Source of the DNA: Mycoemilia scoparia
Lineage: Eukaryota > Kickxellomycota > Kickxellomycetes > Kickxellales > Kickxellaceae
Assembly: GCA_027575805.1 (NCBI GenBank)
Contig: JANBPU010000047.1
Coordinates: 1-64,000 of the forward strand
Direction of reading: 5' to 3'
Length of the DNA stretch: 64,000 nt
A model generated the notes under the pieces. That model saw only the letters and a list, made by a program, of their open reading frames with translations. It did no database searches and was not told where the DNA came from. Below are positions 32,550 through 45,420 of this stretch, piece after piece. Made by a program: the position numbers and the translations under genes. The stretch's first letter is position 1, and each line of letters opens with the position of its first letter.

Positions 32550-35495
32550 ATGTATCGTGACTTCCAAAAGAACGCCAACCACCTTAAAAGGGCTGAAGGT
32601 ATGGAAACATTTGCTCATCTGTAAAGAGCCCAAAAGAAAAATTCAATTTCAAAAAACATCATCTGTGTCAGATCTATTATTTTCCATACCAAATACATTA
32701 TAATACCATATTAAATAACAATTTGCATTGTCTTAATAACAGAGCTCCTTACTGTCAACCAGAAGGGTGCCGCCTTGGAGAAAATTAAAGAGGGTTTGGC
32801 TAATCGCTATTTGTTGAAAAATGATCCAAAAACCCTTGATGAAATGTTCACCAAGTTTATCGAATTGTGTGTCGAGCAGCGCAAAGGCAAGGCTTTGAAG
32901 GAGGGCTTGTACCACATTCGCAGAACTATGAATGAAAACAACATTCATGTCATTGGGAAGGGTGTTAGACGCCTTCTCGAACTTTGCGAGAGCAAAGTAG
33001 AGGTTGCTCAGGCTGATGCCGAAAAGATTAACCTTGAATATATTGAGGATCTGGAAGCTACAGAAACCCCCGAGTCCATTTTACTTAGCGTTGTCAGTGG
33101 TGAACAGAGCAAGGATCGTACTGATCGTGTTGTTGTCACCCCTTGGCTCAAGTTCCTTTGGGAAACCTACCGTAGCTTGCTGGACTTTTTGCGCCACAGC
33201 TCTTACCTAGAAGAGCTTTACCACTTGGTCACCATCAAGGCTATTGATTTCTGCCGTGATTACCAGCGCAAGACCGAAATTAGACGTTTGTGCGAGATTT
33301 TGCGCATTAATCTCCAAAACTTGATCAAGGGTCAGGGCCATCAGGCTTACTATGTCAACATTAATGATCCCGAGATCTTGCAGCGCTTTTTGGAGTCTCG
33401 CTTCTACCAGCTTGATGCAGTTGTCCAGATGGAATTGTGGCAGGAAGCATTCCGCTCCATTGAGGATATCAACTACTTGATTAGACATTCTAAGCGCCCT
33501 GTCAAGCCCCAGACCATGGCAAACTACTACGAAAAGATGACCCGAATTATGTTCACTGCCAAGAACCAATTGTTCATCGCTGCATCTTGGAATCGTTACT
33601 ATGCATTGATCAAGAACCGCACTGATGAATTCTCTGCCGAGCAACTGTGTGAGGTTGCCAACAATGTCCTTCTGTCGACATTGGCCGTGCCCATCATTAA
33701 GCCCTCAACCCGTGTAATGTCTGCTGAGGCAGAGGAAAACAAGCGCCGTACCCAAAGCTTGACATCCCTTCTCTTCTTGACTTGCCCTCCCACTCGTGAC
33801 AGTCTCATTAATGACCTTGTTACTGGTGGAACCTTGAACCACGTTCGTCCAGAATTGCGTCCCATCTACCACTTTTTGGAAGAGAAGTTCCACCCACTTA
33901 CCATTTGCAAGATCGTTGCACCTATTATTGAGAACGAAATTGTTTCTAACGAAAAGGAGTCCAAGTATGCTTCCCTTTTGTGCAATGTCATTTTGACTAG
34001 ACTTATTCAGCAACTTTCCCAGGTTTACAACACCGTCAAGCTCGACTTTGTATTGCGTCTTGCCCAATTCCCCAAGGCCTGTAACATGACACCAGTCCAG
34101 ATCGAGCGTTTCATAATGAATGGTGCTCGTCGTGGTGAATTCCGCCTCAAGATTGACTATCAGTCTCGCTCAGTTCACTTTGATACTGATTTGTATGAGC
34201 CCAGTAACTCATCTAGCAGTGGTGCTCAGCTCCAGGTTCTTCCTTCCGAGCTCGTTCGTACTCAACTCACCTCACTTTCCGTCTGCTTGGCTAATGCTCA
34301 GCGTGTTGTCTGCCCTGACTATGTCGAACAGCTCAAGAAGAGCAAGGAAGCTACTATTGTTCAATCCATGCTCAACATCGCAGAGGAGCACAACTACACA
34401 CTCTCACGCAAGGTCTTTATTGAGAAGAAGAACCTTGAGCTCGAGAACCTCCACAAGCGCAGGGAGAAGGAAGAGAAGAAGGAGCGTGATATCCGTGCTC
34501 AGAGAGAACAAGAGAATGAACGCAAGAGACTTGAAGAGGAGAGACTTCAACGTGCTGAGGAAAGACTCAAGAAGGAGCGTGAAGCCATTCAGCGTGAAGA
34601 GGCCAAGAGACTTGCTGAAGACATCAAGAAGAAGGCTGGTATCGATGTCAGTAATGAGGATCTCGAAAGTCTTGATACAGACAAGCTAATGAAGATGCAG
34701 CTTGCTGAGTTGGAGAAGGAACGTGAACGTGCCAAGGCCCGTCTCAAGACTATTAGTCGCAAGATTGATCATACTCAGCGCGCTTACCGCAAAGAAGAAA
34801 TTCCGCTTCTTGAAAAGGACTATGAAAGACAGAAGGCCGAAGATAAGGTCAACCATGAAATCGAACAGAAGGAGAAGATCCGCATCCACCGTGAAATCTA
34901 TGAGCAGTCACTTCATCATAAGGCCCGCATGCAGCGCATGTTTGAAGACTTCAAGGCCAAGAAGGGTGTTATCGAACAGCAGAATATGGAACGTCTGTCC
35001 AAACTTCGCGCTGAGGCTAAGGCCAACCTTGAAGAAGCCAAACAGGCACGCATTGAAAACTATCATCGTCTCAAGAAAGAGCAGGAGAAACGTGAACAGG
35101 AGGAGCTTGAGCGTAAGCGCAAGCAAGAAGAGGAGGAGGCTAAACGCCGTGAACAGCAGCTCAGAGAGCAAAAGGAGGCAGAAGAAAAGGCTAAGACCTC
35201 TACGTATGTTCCACCAAGCAGAAGAAACCAGGCAGCAGGAGGTAGTCCAGCACCCGGACCAGTCTCCAGTGCCTTTAGCGCCAGGTCTGGTACATCACCT
35301 TCTCAGCCTGCCAGTACTGGTGTATGGCGCTCTTCAAGGGTCGCTTCTGCAAGTGCCTCCCCCGGAGCTTCGTCATCTGTCTACGCTTCCAGTGGTAGTG
35401 GTTCTAGTGTGAACGTTCGCCAACCATCAGAACAACCAAGTGCTTCGAAGCCTGGAGTCTGGAGACCAAGGCACCTTCGTGAATCTGGAAATTAG
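32550..35495 (+). CDS. TIF32: Translation initiation factor eIF3 subunit a
   Basis: Exon 1 is 32550-32598 and exon 2 is 32743-35495, with intron 32599-32742 (GTATGG...TAATAACAG). Splicing gives 933 residues and rebuilds the conserved start: NANHLKRAEELLTVNQKGAA corresponds to the family's ENALKRAEEL. A PCI region extends to about residue 497, preceded by helical repeats (ELCVEQRKGKALKEGLYHIR). Residues 575-835 are an Arg/Glu/Lys-rich charged helix, matching the spectrin-like part of eIF3a. The C-terminus is a low-complexity Ser/Pro tail with repeated TGVWR and KPGVWRPR. The protein scaffolds eIF3 on the 40S ribosome during scanning. Codon use is more regular and GC-rich than in neighbouring genes, as expected for strong expression. 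Confidence 0.95.
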
Positions 35496-37210
35496 TCACA
35501 TTATTCATTATGCTGTGAACGAATCTTCTTGAAAATCAAGATTGCCCCAATTACTATGCACAATAAATTATCATTCGTGGTTATTTTAATCCATCATGAT
35601 GCAATGGGTAAAATACTTGAGTGTGCATAGAAAGTTTCTTGATTTTTTGACATGGTTCACCCCCTTAATATATTAATATTGTTGGTTGAAACTACTAGTA
35701 ACTTTTTAACAAGACATCTGTGATACTAGGGATAGAGAGAAATTCACTCTAGACTTAGTATTAGTAGTTTGTGCTTTTATTAGCAATTGCATTGTGTTTC
35801 TATTTGATCATTAAATTGTGATATTTGCTGATAAACTTGTGTTTCTTTTGAAATGACCATTGTAAAACTACTAACATGAGATTGTGGGGACGTTCTTTTT
35901 AAACATTAATATTAAAATGTTAAGTTACAGGAAACTACCATATCTGGTATCTGCTTAAAATAGGGTTTGTAAGCGATTCCAAGTTCAAAGATCTACTTTA
36001 ACATTATAAATTAATTCGTGGAACTGATAATTATACCCTTGTTGAAATAGGACCAGATCGCTTTAATGCCAAGAAGTGAATGTATCAAACAAACAAACCA
36101 ACGCTTGAGACTCGTTTAATCCAGACCTTTATTGTATATAAAAGTTGGTGTATAGTACATCTTGATGAGTCGGGTTGCTTTTAAGATTTTTGCAATTCAT
36201 GCACATATTTAGAACCATTTTGCAGCTATCAAGATGGTCATGAGTGATGCGTATATATATATATATAGATGACAGGTTCTCCATCAAATGTGTGCCAAAT
36301 AATCTGCCAATGGTAACCTAAAATGTGTGGCTTATGAACCAAACCCGCAGGAGGTATGGGGGCACAGGCTGTTTCACTTTTGGTAGAGAACCTACCATAT
36401 AGTAAAAGCCAAGATCTTGTCTAAAGCTATTTTTAGCAACCATCTAGAATACTTCTGATTAAATGTATTCTTTTGGAATGTTGGCTTGTGGGTGTAGAAA
36501 CAGAATAAAAGAGCTCTGAGTATTCCCGATATACATCATTCTCTTACATGTAGATTGTGGTTTTGGGATGGGGTTGATAGAGAGAAAGAAATAGCAGTAA
36601 AGTTGGTGACTAAGCTGAACATAACCCACGACTAGACTTTTTGCCTGAAAATAATGTCAGAAGAAGCCTTATACTAGTCAGGGTTTCAATTTGTCTTTAA
36701 TATCCTCATATCTGTCACATTTTGTTAGAAAAAACCCAAAGTTGTGGACGTCTTCCTCGTTATCGCTATCCTTCTTGTGTATATTTCTTTATTCATAATA
36801 TATTTACGCTTTCTTCTATGAGCACCATTGGGAAATAATCCTAAGCTGTTGCTCAGTTTTGTGTGTTTCTCATCGAAATTAATACAAAGCAAACAGGCAA
36901 GTGAAGTTAAAAGCGATTATATACTGCTCTCATGTTCTGTCACATTTATTGACTGATATCTTGAAGACAAACCCATGACTCTTTGTACCGAAACTAAAGA
37001 TATCTTGCTTCTTTTTCATTATTATAAAGGTTATGATTTAGGCATTTATCACATCTGGTAATTGCATCTGTCGAAATAACTCTTTCAAGGTCCATTCGTC
37101 TGGCATAGCACTGGTCCTTTAAACTAGATAGCCTCTTTTCTATTAATATATTGCATCGTTCATTCCTTTCTTTAAAAAACCAAGCATCGAGAATATAGAA
37201 AAAGCACAAT
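35496..37210. other. Intergenic region with an AT repeat and one family 3 element
   Basis: 1.7 kb with no convincing ORF. It contains an AT dinucleotide run at about 36251-36267, adjacent to the family 3 element at 36270-36397. Confidence 0.5.
36270..36397 (-). mobile_element. Family 3 MITE-like element beside an AT repeat
   Basis: 128 bp, from TGACAGGTTCTCCATCAAA to TTTTGGTAGAGAACCTACCA. TA lies after the right end. The interior CTAAAATGTGTGGCTTATGA is shared with the copy at 45889. Confidence 0.75.
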
Positions 37211-38335
37211 ATGCTAGCTACTACCAATATTAGGACTAGAGTGAACACTCTAAGGTCTCGCTTTTCAAAAACCAGAAATTCTGCAAGCAGCAGTCGCAGC
37301 AACAACAATGACAGCTTTATTGGGCAAACCAGGTCAAGGGTTTCAGAATCCGAGCCACGATCATCTATAAATACCGAACAAGCTTCAGGATATCACTCTG
37401 AAAACGAAGACAATAGCGAGTCAGGAACAAGAAGAATATCGACCGCCCTATCATCGGCATCAGCGCCAACTCCCAGACAGAATTGCCCAACATTTTCGGA
37501 TAGGCTCTCAACCTTGCGGGATTCAATTGTTCATAGATGACATACTTTACCACAGCAACAATCGCCATCTCAATTTGAAGGGTCACACAGTCAGCATCGA
37601 CACAACCAATATGCCCGGCCTCCAATTAATCTGATGCGCCGTGCAGATTCTGATAAAACCTTGGTAAATGCCAGCACCCAAACAAACGGTAGTACCGGCA
37701 GCAACAGAATCAATATTGTTGGAGCCAATATTAGTAGGAGACCTCGTGGTGGCAATAACAACAATAATAATAATGGCGTCGATATCATTGAAGAGGAGAT
37801 CAGAGAAGAAGGGCCACAACAATCAGAAGACCCTTTGTTACAGCAATCCGAAGAGTATGACCAGTTTTACAGCAGCTATCGCACTTCAAGCATTGAATAT
37901 AGTCGGAGAGTTCCAAGAAGAATAAGTTTGTCTAGGGACCAAAGAGCTTCACTTGAGTCATCCTTTAGTGGCCCTCAGAATAGGTACCAGCAATACCCTG
38001 GAATACGTCAGAGGCTGCTTTTATCTACAAGCCAAGGTTCTAGTGACACTGCTGGAAGGTACCAGACTCAGCAGCAACATCAGCAGGAAGAGCAGGAGCC
38101 AACATCTACTATTTTAAGTCGAGTTCGCTATAAATTAATTGCAATAGTGGCTGCTCTAAAAAGAATATGTATAAACATATATCAGTATTTAGTATTAATA
38201 TTATCCAGCTATCCATCGGTTATAACTCACGGTAATTCTGAACATGGGAGAAGAGGTCACACATCAGCATCAACAACAAGCCAAGCATATCATGATCCTG
38301 CTCAATTGCTCCCTTACTTGTTTGTTCTATGGTAA
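37211..38335 (+). pseudogene. Low-complexity protein gene interrupted by one in-frame TGA
   Basis: Two open stretches, 37211-37537 and 37541-38335, lie in the same frame and are separated only by TGA at 37538-37540. Together they would encode about 374 residues, Ser/Arg/Gln-rich on both sides of the stop, with an Asn run near residue 180. A single hydrophobic span (KLIAIVAALKRICINIYQYL region) lies near the C-terminus. I recognise no domain. The stop could be a nonsense mutation or sequence error, could be read through (it is followed by C), or could be removed by splicing. A 27-base GT...AG segment (37529-37555) would restore the frame but is shorter than the other introns in this window. 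The second stretch could also be translated alone from ATG 37634. Confidence 0.5.
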
Positions 38336-38624
38336 CTACTATGTATAGATTGAAGCCCCAGGCGTAACCTAGGTATGGGCTTGTCTCACCAAAGTCATTT
38401 TTTGAAATTCTAGTCCTCTTAATGTTTAATTTGTTTATCAAATGTTTCTATCTAGTTTTCTAATTAGTTTTGTCATAATATGGTTAGTAATAATAATAAA
38501 ATTTAAAAAGACGTATTAAATTATTTGCCTAGTTGAAATTCACAAATGTCCACATTGTAATATACAGATTTCTTGATATTTCCTAGGGCTATAAATCTTT
38601 TGGTGAAATGACCCAAGTGCTATA

Positions 38625-38739
38625 TGGGTAATAATCTTTGAAGGGTAAATTTTGGTGACGAATGATTATAGGGGCAATCACAGCTAAATGGATGTCCAGT
38701 TTTATTAGTAAACCTTCACCCTTCAAAAATAATCGCCCA
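38625..38739 (+). mobile_element. Family 1 MITE-like element, copy E
   Basis: 115 bp, TGGGTAATAATCTTTGAAGG to CTTCAAAAATAATCGCCCA, with TA on both sides. It serves as a typical full copy of the subtype with ATGGATGTCCAGTTTTATTA in its right half. Confidence 0.9.
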
Positions 38740-38840
38740 TATTTACACATTCACCCATTGTTCTGCATTTCCTTAATCCAATTACCAGAAATTTTCAGAA
38801 CCCATCCCTACTTAACTTCAGGTGGAATTTGGTTATTATA

Positions 38841-38971
38841 AGGCCAAATTTCATAAGTGCTTTGGCAAAAATAAGCCACAGGAGTCACATATGAAAAGGT
38901 TTGTAATTGGGCCAAGATCTCGGGACTCATTCCTGTCTTATATTCATTCGATCCCAAGTGAAACATCGTCA
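38841..38971 (-). mobile_element. Family 2 MITE-like element between two family 1 copies
   Basis: 131 bp, AGGCCAAATTTCATAAG to AAGTGAAACATCGTCA, with TA on both sides. Only 101 and 19 bases separate it from the family 1 copies on each side. Confidence 0.75.
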
Positions 38972-38990
38972 TATATAATTCTAACTTATA

Positions 38991-39105
38991 TGGGAGATAA
39001 TATTTGAAGGGTAAATTTTGGTGATCAGTCATTATAGGGACAATCCCAGCTAAATGGATGTCCAGCTTTATTAGTAAACTTTCACCCTCCAAAAATTGTT
39101 ACCCA
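38991..39105 (+). mobile_element. Family 1 MITE-like element, copy F
   Basis: 115 bp, TGGGAGATAATATTTGAAGG to CTCCAAAAATTGTTACCCA, with TA on both sides. Same subtype and orientation as copy E. Confidence 0.9.
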
Positions 39106-39657
39106 TATTGGCGATGGAAACTATAGGCATCTTAAATTTATTGCTCATTGTCTAAAAAGTCCTTTGAGAGTCATCGTTGACTGTGCTATCCTAAGGTGGC
39201 ATTGTAAAACACCATTTTGAGTAATGTGTATATTAAAAGTTCGTTCTAAATGTACATTTATTAATAAAGGCGAACACACTGATTTATCTTTTATTCCCTA
39301 AACATATATAGGTATTTAACCATGTTATGAATAAGAAGTGTGAATAGGAGAAATGACGAGACCACTGATACATATCCCACCATTAACAAACAACCATCAC
39401 TGATGCCTTGTTTGCTCGTCCTGTAGCTATTAAACACTGCTTTATACATAATTGCATTAACACAAATAAACCAATTTATGCAAAAAGAATTACGGTCAGA
39501 GAGGAGACAGAAAGAATAAAGAGATAAAGAAGGGAGATAACTGTGTCATAAATTAGCATTGGTTCTGTATGCTGTAGGTCGATAAATCGGGTTACCATGG
39601 GAATAAATATCGACACAAAAGTGGGCTTTGTAAATTTGAGTGTATTGTATAGAAATA

Positions 39658-39723
39658 TGGATAGCTATTTTTGAAGGGCTGATTTTTACTAGTAAATTTT
39701 CACCCTTCAAAAATTATTACCCA
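39658..39723. mobile_element. Family 1 element, internally deleted copy G
   Basis: 66 bp with TA on both sides. Both ends are intact (TGGATAGCTATTTTTGAAGG and CTTCAAAAATTATTACCCA), but the middle is reduced to a short palindrome around TTTACTAGTAAA. Confidence 0.85.
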
Positions 39724-39875
39724 TATATAAAAGGTATTGCTATTTGCACCCTCAACCCATAAGCTTCCTCAAATTTTATTTTAAATATGTAACATATATA
39801 TATTCCAGTAGGAACAGCCACATTGATATCAATGACAGTGTGATGACTGTCAGAATAAGGGGGCCAATGTGAATA

Positions 39876-40024
39876 TGAAAGCCTCCTCTAAAAGGGTACT
39901 AGGATATCATCTTGAATACTAGGCAATCACCAATGATGCTGCAGCTAAAAATATTGGTTATGGGGTGATTTGCAGGGAATGTACAAGTGTATCTGTTTGT
40001 TCCCTTTTGGTGGAGAACTTGCCA
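39876..40024 (-). mobile_element. Family 3 MITE-like element
   Basis: 149 bp, TGAAAGCCTCCTCTAAAAGG to CTTTTGGTGGAGAACTTGCCA. TA precedes the left end; the right flank is GATA. Confidence 0.75.
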
Positions 40025-43000
40025 GATATATTGCTGTAATCTGTGGAAAACAATAGATCTGGAAAACAGGAGTTCAGTCATATTAGAAATCTGTGTTTCA
40101 AAACGGTAATTGTATTGTATAGTACGTTAGATTGAGATTTTGGCATTTCTCAGTTTCTGTTTTTGAATTGTAATTACGCGCACACATACATGCCTATGGC
40201 CTTCTTTCCATTATATGCACTTAGTTTTGAATTTGCTTTTCCTTTAATGGTTACCTTTCATTTATGCTTTACGCGATTTTGTACATCCTGTTCAAATAGC
40301 CTAGCGTCTGCTATAAATTTCATGATGTTGCTGATGCCCAATCAATCTCGACCATATCCAATAATCAGTATATCTTACATCAACATCACAATACTCTTGG
40401 AAGCATTCCTGAGATCAATGACCTTTTATAGGTATAATAGCCAGCAAGATGGTGATATCGTTTTGGATCTACAACTCAAGACTTTAAAAAGCAGTTTTTT
40501 TGCTGTATATTCAATGAGGCTACCAAGTGCCAAGATGTAACTATAAGCCAGTAAACCCAGCCAAAGAATCATTTAATTTTAATATAAGCAACATTGGCCA
40601 GTTCAAAGATGCAGAGGCCAACTTGCTGGTGGGTGGCAGTGGAGATAGAGCTTGAAGAGAGCGTTTCTCGATTATTGGATGAGCCAAAGCAGAATGCACG
40701 GCGGCTTATTTCTGCAAATTTGATTGACGCAAGGAATATTAGTCTGTTCTATTGTTATTAGTGGAGAAACGTGCAGACAGTGATGAACTCCGGAACTTGG
40801 CCTGGATGTGGGATTACAAAGGAAGGGCATCTTGACTCGTGCTCACTCATACACTTGCATCCACACACCATAAAAATGTATTCAAGAGCATATATATTTA
40901 CTTGCGTACTCCTGTCTTGAGCGCAAGTAAACGACACAGCCGTGCTTTAGATATGTACACATATGTACATAAGCATGTAACAAGAAGACAGTAGTGCAGT
41001 TAAGTAGGAGATGATGTGCTTGCACATAAATGTATAAGGCTAGAAGATCTCACTTGGATCTGGCTTTTAGTGCTTACAGAATATCAGCTGCCAACGAGCT
41101 ACATATCGATGATGCTGGCATTTGAACACGAAAGCCTTATAGTCAATATGGCTTTGTGTCTGCACAATTCAAGTATTACAGCTTTACATTGTTATGCATA
41201 CCCACTAACCGCTGCATGTCCTTCTTAATACGTGGTTTGGATAAAGTGCTGCTTGAGGCCACATGTTTAGTGTTGATACATTTCTGCAACAGCAATATGT
41301 GCGTAGCAGAGAAAGACATACATGCTTATTGCAGAAATGTGCTTGGGTGCTAGAAATGGTGCAATCTACAAACACAGCATCACTTCTCTACATACCCTTA
41401 TTGGGTTGAGGGAGCCAGGTTGGAGGCGAAATAAAGTGGAGTATGGAAATGTAGAGGCTTATTGGCGTTGGAAACCAGCAATCCAAGAAGTGGTGAGCCT
41501 GTATACATTCACATGGCTAAACCAAGATACATAGGCACAGTTGTTGGTAACGAATAGGAACATTTGACCAAAAAACATGGAAAGGGGGATGCTGTCTCGA
41601 TTAGGATTGCTTGCTGACAGATAAAGAAATGAGTTGCATTGTATCCCATATAGCAATAAAGCAACAATAGTAAAATTAGGAAACAATATCTCAGGAGGCC
41701 AGCTTTGGTGTATCATAATAGCCCAGCTGTTATTTATACACAGCCCACTGATGGTCAAAGCGGTGACGATCTGAGGCCACATAGACATCGCGAATGAGTC
41801 TCTCTCTTTCTGTCTCCCACCTTTAGAACATGTCCAGTGTGCTTTGATATGCCAGACAATGCCACCGCCATAGGTCAGCATCGCTAGAAAATCTGTTAGA
41901 ACTCATGAAGGACAGCATAATTTTAGATCCAGTGGTATGATAGTGGACGCGTCCTTTTTCTAACGCATTTTCCGGGCTGTGGAAGGACTATGGGAAGCAA
42001 GAACATTATAGGACGTTGAATTGCTACCATTTGGAATTCTAGAGCACAAAAAGCACAAGCGCGACACCAGATGTATCGGATAAAGGGATATGGCAGGGTG
42101 GCAAAGAGTGTTTGCCAAACAGTCAGGATTTTCAATAGTGTTCACTCCGCACAAATAAGCACGGCTTCACCATGCATAGCCAGAGTACAAAGATGGTAAA
42201 GACCAGAGTGTGATAATACGGACAAGATGTGTGTGAGAGTTTTTTCTAGTCGCCACTTTGCATGCCAGATGCCATTAAAGGTATGATGTTTATACAGTGG
42301 AAAGCATCGTGCGACCGATTACCATGGTAACACCATTAAGGAGGGACAAGCGAACGTCCGCTCTGTGCATTTCTTGCTTTCTAGGTGTTCGCACTTGCCT
42401 ACATTTGCTAAAGCCTTTCTCTCCCCTCTCTCTTTTTAATACAGCTCTTGCTTGCCTCGCTTCCGTTTTGGAAGTTAAAGTACGTGCACATAAGTTTTGG
42501 TCTTCCCAAATTGTGATATTGTGAAGCATCACAGCTATGTAAACATGGATTATTTCTGCCTGTACGAACACACTCATACTATCATCACAACCATCTCTGT
42601 CTCCGAGTAACTACGACTCTCTAAAGTACAACAAAGGGGTTTATTCCATTTATTGAATCTCCGCATTTCCTGTGTCTTATTGAAACCTTGTACTTTACCC
42701 CCCCCCCCGTGCATCGCCTTCCTTTGATTACCTGTTCTTCTGCCTAAAAATCCATGTCACCAAGTTATTGTCGTTAATCTTGTCCTTTCTCACCCTCCCT
42801 CACATTAAACGAACCCGTCTTTCCTCACAGACACAAACGCACATAATATACATATATATATATACGGCCCTCTCCTGAGAGGGTCTTTGGCAGTTCACCA
42901 ATTTTTTCTCCTGTTGTACATTCAATTTATTTTCAGCTCTTCATCTAGCTTCAAACACAGTAGCTGCCCTTATTCTCTTTAGTTATTCTCTTCCTCTATC

Positions 43001-43294
43001 TGTAGCTGTCGCACGTCGGCGTCACGTTGCTCTTTGCCATATATATTACACTCTTCCCACCAAGTTTTGTAAATACGCGGTTATCCTTGTGTATATACAT
43101 CGACTAATATAGGCCCACATCTGCTTGTAAATATATTGGTCAGCATATTGTCTATTGTAGTATAGAAGGATATTAATCATTAGCCGCCACATCCAGGAAC
43201 CAACACCAGCAAACCACCCCTGACGAACAAGCCATATTCACACTTAGCAACATTTTCTTTGAAATCGTATTCAAGCTTAGTAACATCATTAATA

Positions 43295-43471
43295 ATGTCT
43301 GACACACTTAATTCCGAAGACCAGCAGCAACAGCAACCGTTTGATACTTCGAGCACGACTCTCACAGCTGATTCAAATTCAGAGCCTTCAACCGATCGAG
43401 ATATGACTAAATCACCTGACTTTAATGGCCCCACTGAAGGCTCAACTGTTGTCAGGGTTTTGTACTACTAA
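43295..43471 (+). CDS. Small Q/S-rich ORF, possibly a first exon
   Basis: A 58-codon ORF from ATG 43295 with a Gln run (residues 10-14) and a Ser/Thr/Asp-rich remainder, ending TVVRVLYY. It follows a long pyrimidine-rich leader, which in this window marks strong gene starts. No good donor site is visible; the only GT near the end is AGG|GTTTTG. If the gene is spliced, the next exon is not clear. A basic open stretch at about 44082-44240, after a TTATATAG acceptor-like site, is one candidate. It may also be a short peptide or the remains of a longer gene. Confidence 0.35.
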   Translation: MSDTLNSEDQQQQQPFDTSSTTLTADSNSEPSTDRDMTKSPDFNGPTEGSTVVRVLYY

Positions 43472-43565
43472 AATACCTTAATTCTCTCACTTCTGCTGTG
43501 TAGCAGCAGCAACTCAACGTCTTTGCTTTTTCTCATTTATCTATCATTGCTGTTCTGGAATCGTA

Positions 43566-43680
43566 TGGATCTTTTTTTTGAAAGGCCTATTTTTACTAGT
43601 AGGCCAGTTTCATCATGCATATTGGCCAACCTATATTATCATTGATAATATTAATTTAGTCCTTCAAAAATAACTACCCA
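43566..43680 (+). mobile_element. Family 1 variant, copy H (AGGCC subtype)
   Basis: About 115 bp. Ends TGGATCTTTTTTTTGAAAGG and CTTCAAAAATAACTACCCA are of family 1. The interior is unlike copies A-F and carries an AGGCC...GGCC pair around TATTTTTACTAGT and an ATATTGGCCA block. TA lies on the left and CA on the right. Confidence 0.75.
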
Positions 43681-45420
43681 CATATAAAACTTTTGCTACA
43701 AAGCTACCCTATAGTAGCTTTGTCCCCCCTTCCATAACATTTGCTACAAAAACAAACGAACATACATTCCTCATCTCACACCATCTCCCTCTTTTAGTAT
43801 GATTTGGTCTATCTCTCATCCTCTTACTCTCTCCCCAAAAAGTCTGTGTATGTATCCTTCTATCTACCAGACTCCATCCTCAGCGACTTTCTCTGTGTTA
43901 TACATGTAAATTACTAAAAACGGGACTCAGCTTTTAATTAATTCTGGATACCCGAATGCCCCACTGCCTTACCATCATAAAGGGTAATCTTGTAAAGATT
44001 CGAAGTCAAGATACAACACGCGATCGCTGTCGGGTTCCCTACAATATGTGCGATATAATCTCCACAATTATATAGTTCTCGACTCTTTAAAAGATATTGG
44101 AATAGGATGGTTCAATTCTCTCGCTATTATAGTCGCAAAGGAAGGAATTGCAACCACTCACGCCCAGACATGGCTTGCGTGCAGAGCCAAAGCATTCATA
44201 TTCACAAACTACCAGAATTCCAATTTATATACTATTGATTGATTTTCCGTTTCTATTACACAACTTCATCTTCATTTTTTGTTATTTCTTTTGTTTCGTA
44301 CTTTTAAGATTGCACCAACTTCAAATTCACACAAGTATCAATTAATTTGTTTCCAAAGTTGTAGATATGCCTATTGATGTTGAAACTTAGGAAATATGTT
44401 TTTATCAATATTTCCTATATGAATGACAGCTAAATTGAAGGTTATATATTACTCCTGAGATTACCAATAGGGACTACCTGCGTCGATTTGTTTCAATATT
44501 TTATTGATAGTTAGGGAATAACCAAAAACATAGCATCATCCGTGCATAAATTTATATCAGCTTTTGGATGTATAGTAATTTGAATTTTACAGAAAATACT
44601 ACATACAACGATGCTTAGCCAACCCTAATACTGCCAATAGCTGTATGTTCTCCAGTTGTGGATGTGTGCATAGCAGATTGGAATTCCATTCTGTAGTAGT
44701 GTGTTTGGCAAAAGTGGGTCCTGTGGAATGTAATAGCTCGCTGTTTAAATCTGTCACTTTTAGGGGTGACCCAAGTACTGAATTTTTAGTACAATTGCCA
44801 GAGAAGTATGAACATAGTGCTCTATTCGCAAAAGTCTCTCCCTTTCTCTCTCAAATTCACACAGACATACAAATATGAATGTATGTCCAAATGTGAGATA
44901 ATAAGGATGGGTGTCTGCGATTGATGCAATTGTTAGTACTTGAATTATTACTGCATACTTTCATTGCCTAATTCCGGATTTAGGAATAATTTCTTTCTTT
45001 TGTTAAACATCTAATAGCTCTTTTTTTTCTGGGGGGTTTCACCGATAGTCTATTGATACACTTTAATTAGAGGTACTGCTACTGCTACTATCATATTTGT
45101 GGCTGTCCTTAATGAAATAAAGCCGCCCCCTGATCTAGTATTGTTTAACGCATTCCGCTGTTTGCGTACACATATACACACACATATGTGCATGTTTTTC
45201 ACAGGATGTCATTTACTTACAATCCAAACTCAATATTTGTATCGGCATTTGGATCATTTAACGGCACATTTGTTTATTGTACTATGAACAATTGGATATT
45301 ATGACGGGGGCATATGTATAGGTGGCAGCTTAGGTCCGAGATAATTAAACTTTTCGTGTTGTGCAGTATTATATTGCAAAGTGAATTGCAAATTGTTAAA
45401 ATTTTCTCATGACTTGTATA

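Larger units (their letters stand above)
38336..43294. other. 5 kb gene-poor, element-rich interval
   Basis: It contains five inverted-repeat elements (38625, 38841, 38991, 39658, 39876) and ORFs that I do not trust: plus-strand 40163-40540 (125 codons, hydrophobic) and minus-strand 41459-41881 (140 codons). From about 42400 to 43290 the sequence becomes pyrimidine-rich, with a C9 run at 42699-42707, an AT repeat near 42852 and CT-rich blocks, like the leaders before the transcription factor and myosin genes. That last part is probably the promoter and leader of the ORF at 43295. Confidence 0.45.

Noticed and set aside
34120..35412. Long plus-strand ORFs (189 and 236 codons) in another frame of eIF3a
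   Set aside because: Arg/Ser-rich shadow frames produced by the repetitive charged helix of eIF3a.
40163..40540. Plus-strand hydrophobic ORF of 125 codons
   Set aside because: It opens at a non-ATG codon in the sequence, has no domain and sits among elements. No splice sites support it.
41459..41881. Minus-strand ORF of 140 codons with hydrophobic stretches
   Set aside because: Rich in Trp, Cys, Asn and Ser with few acids, no homology to the 7TM genes in the window, and no spliced continuation. Probably chance.
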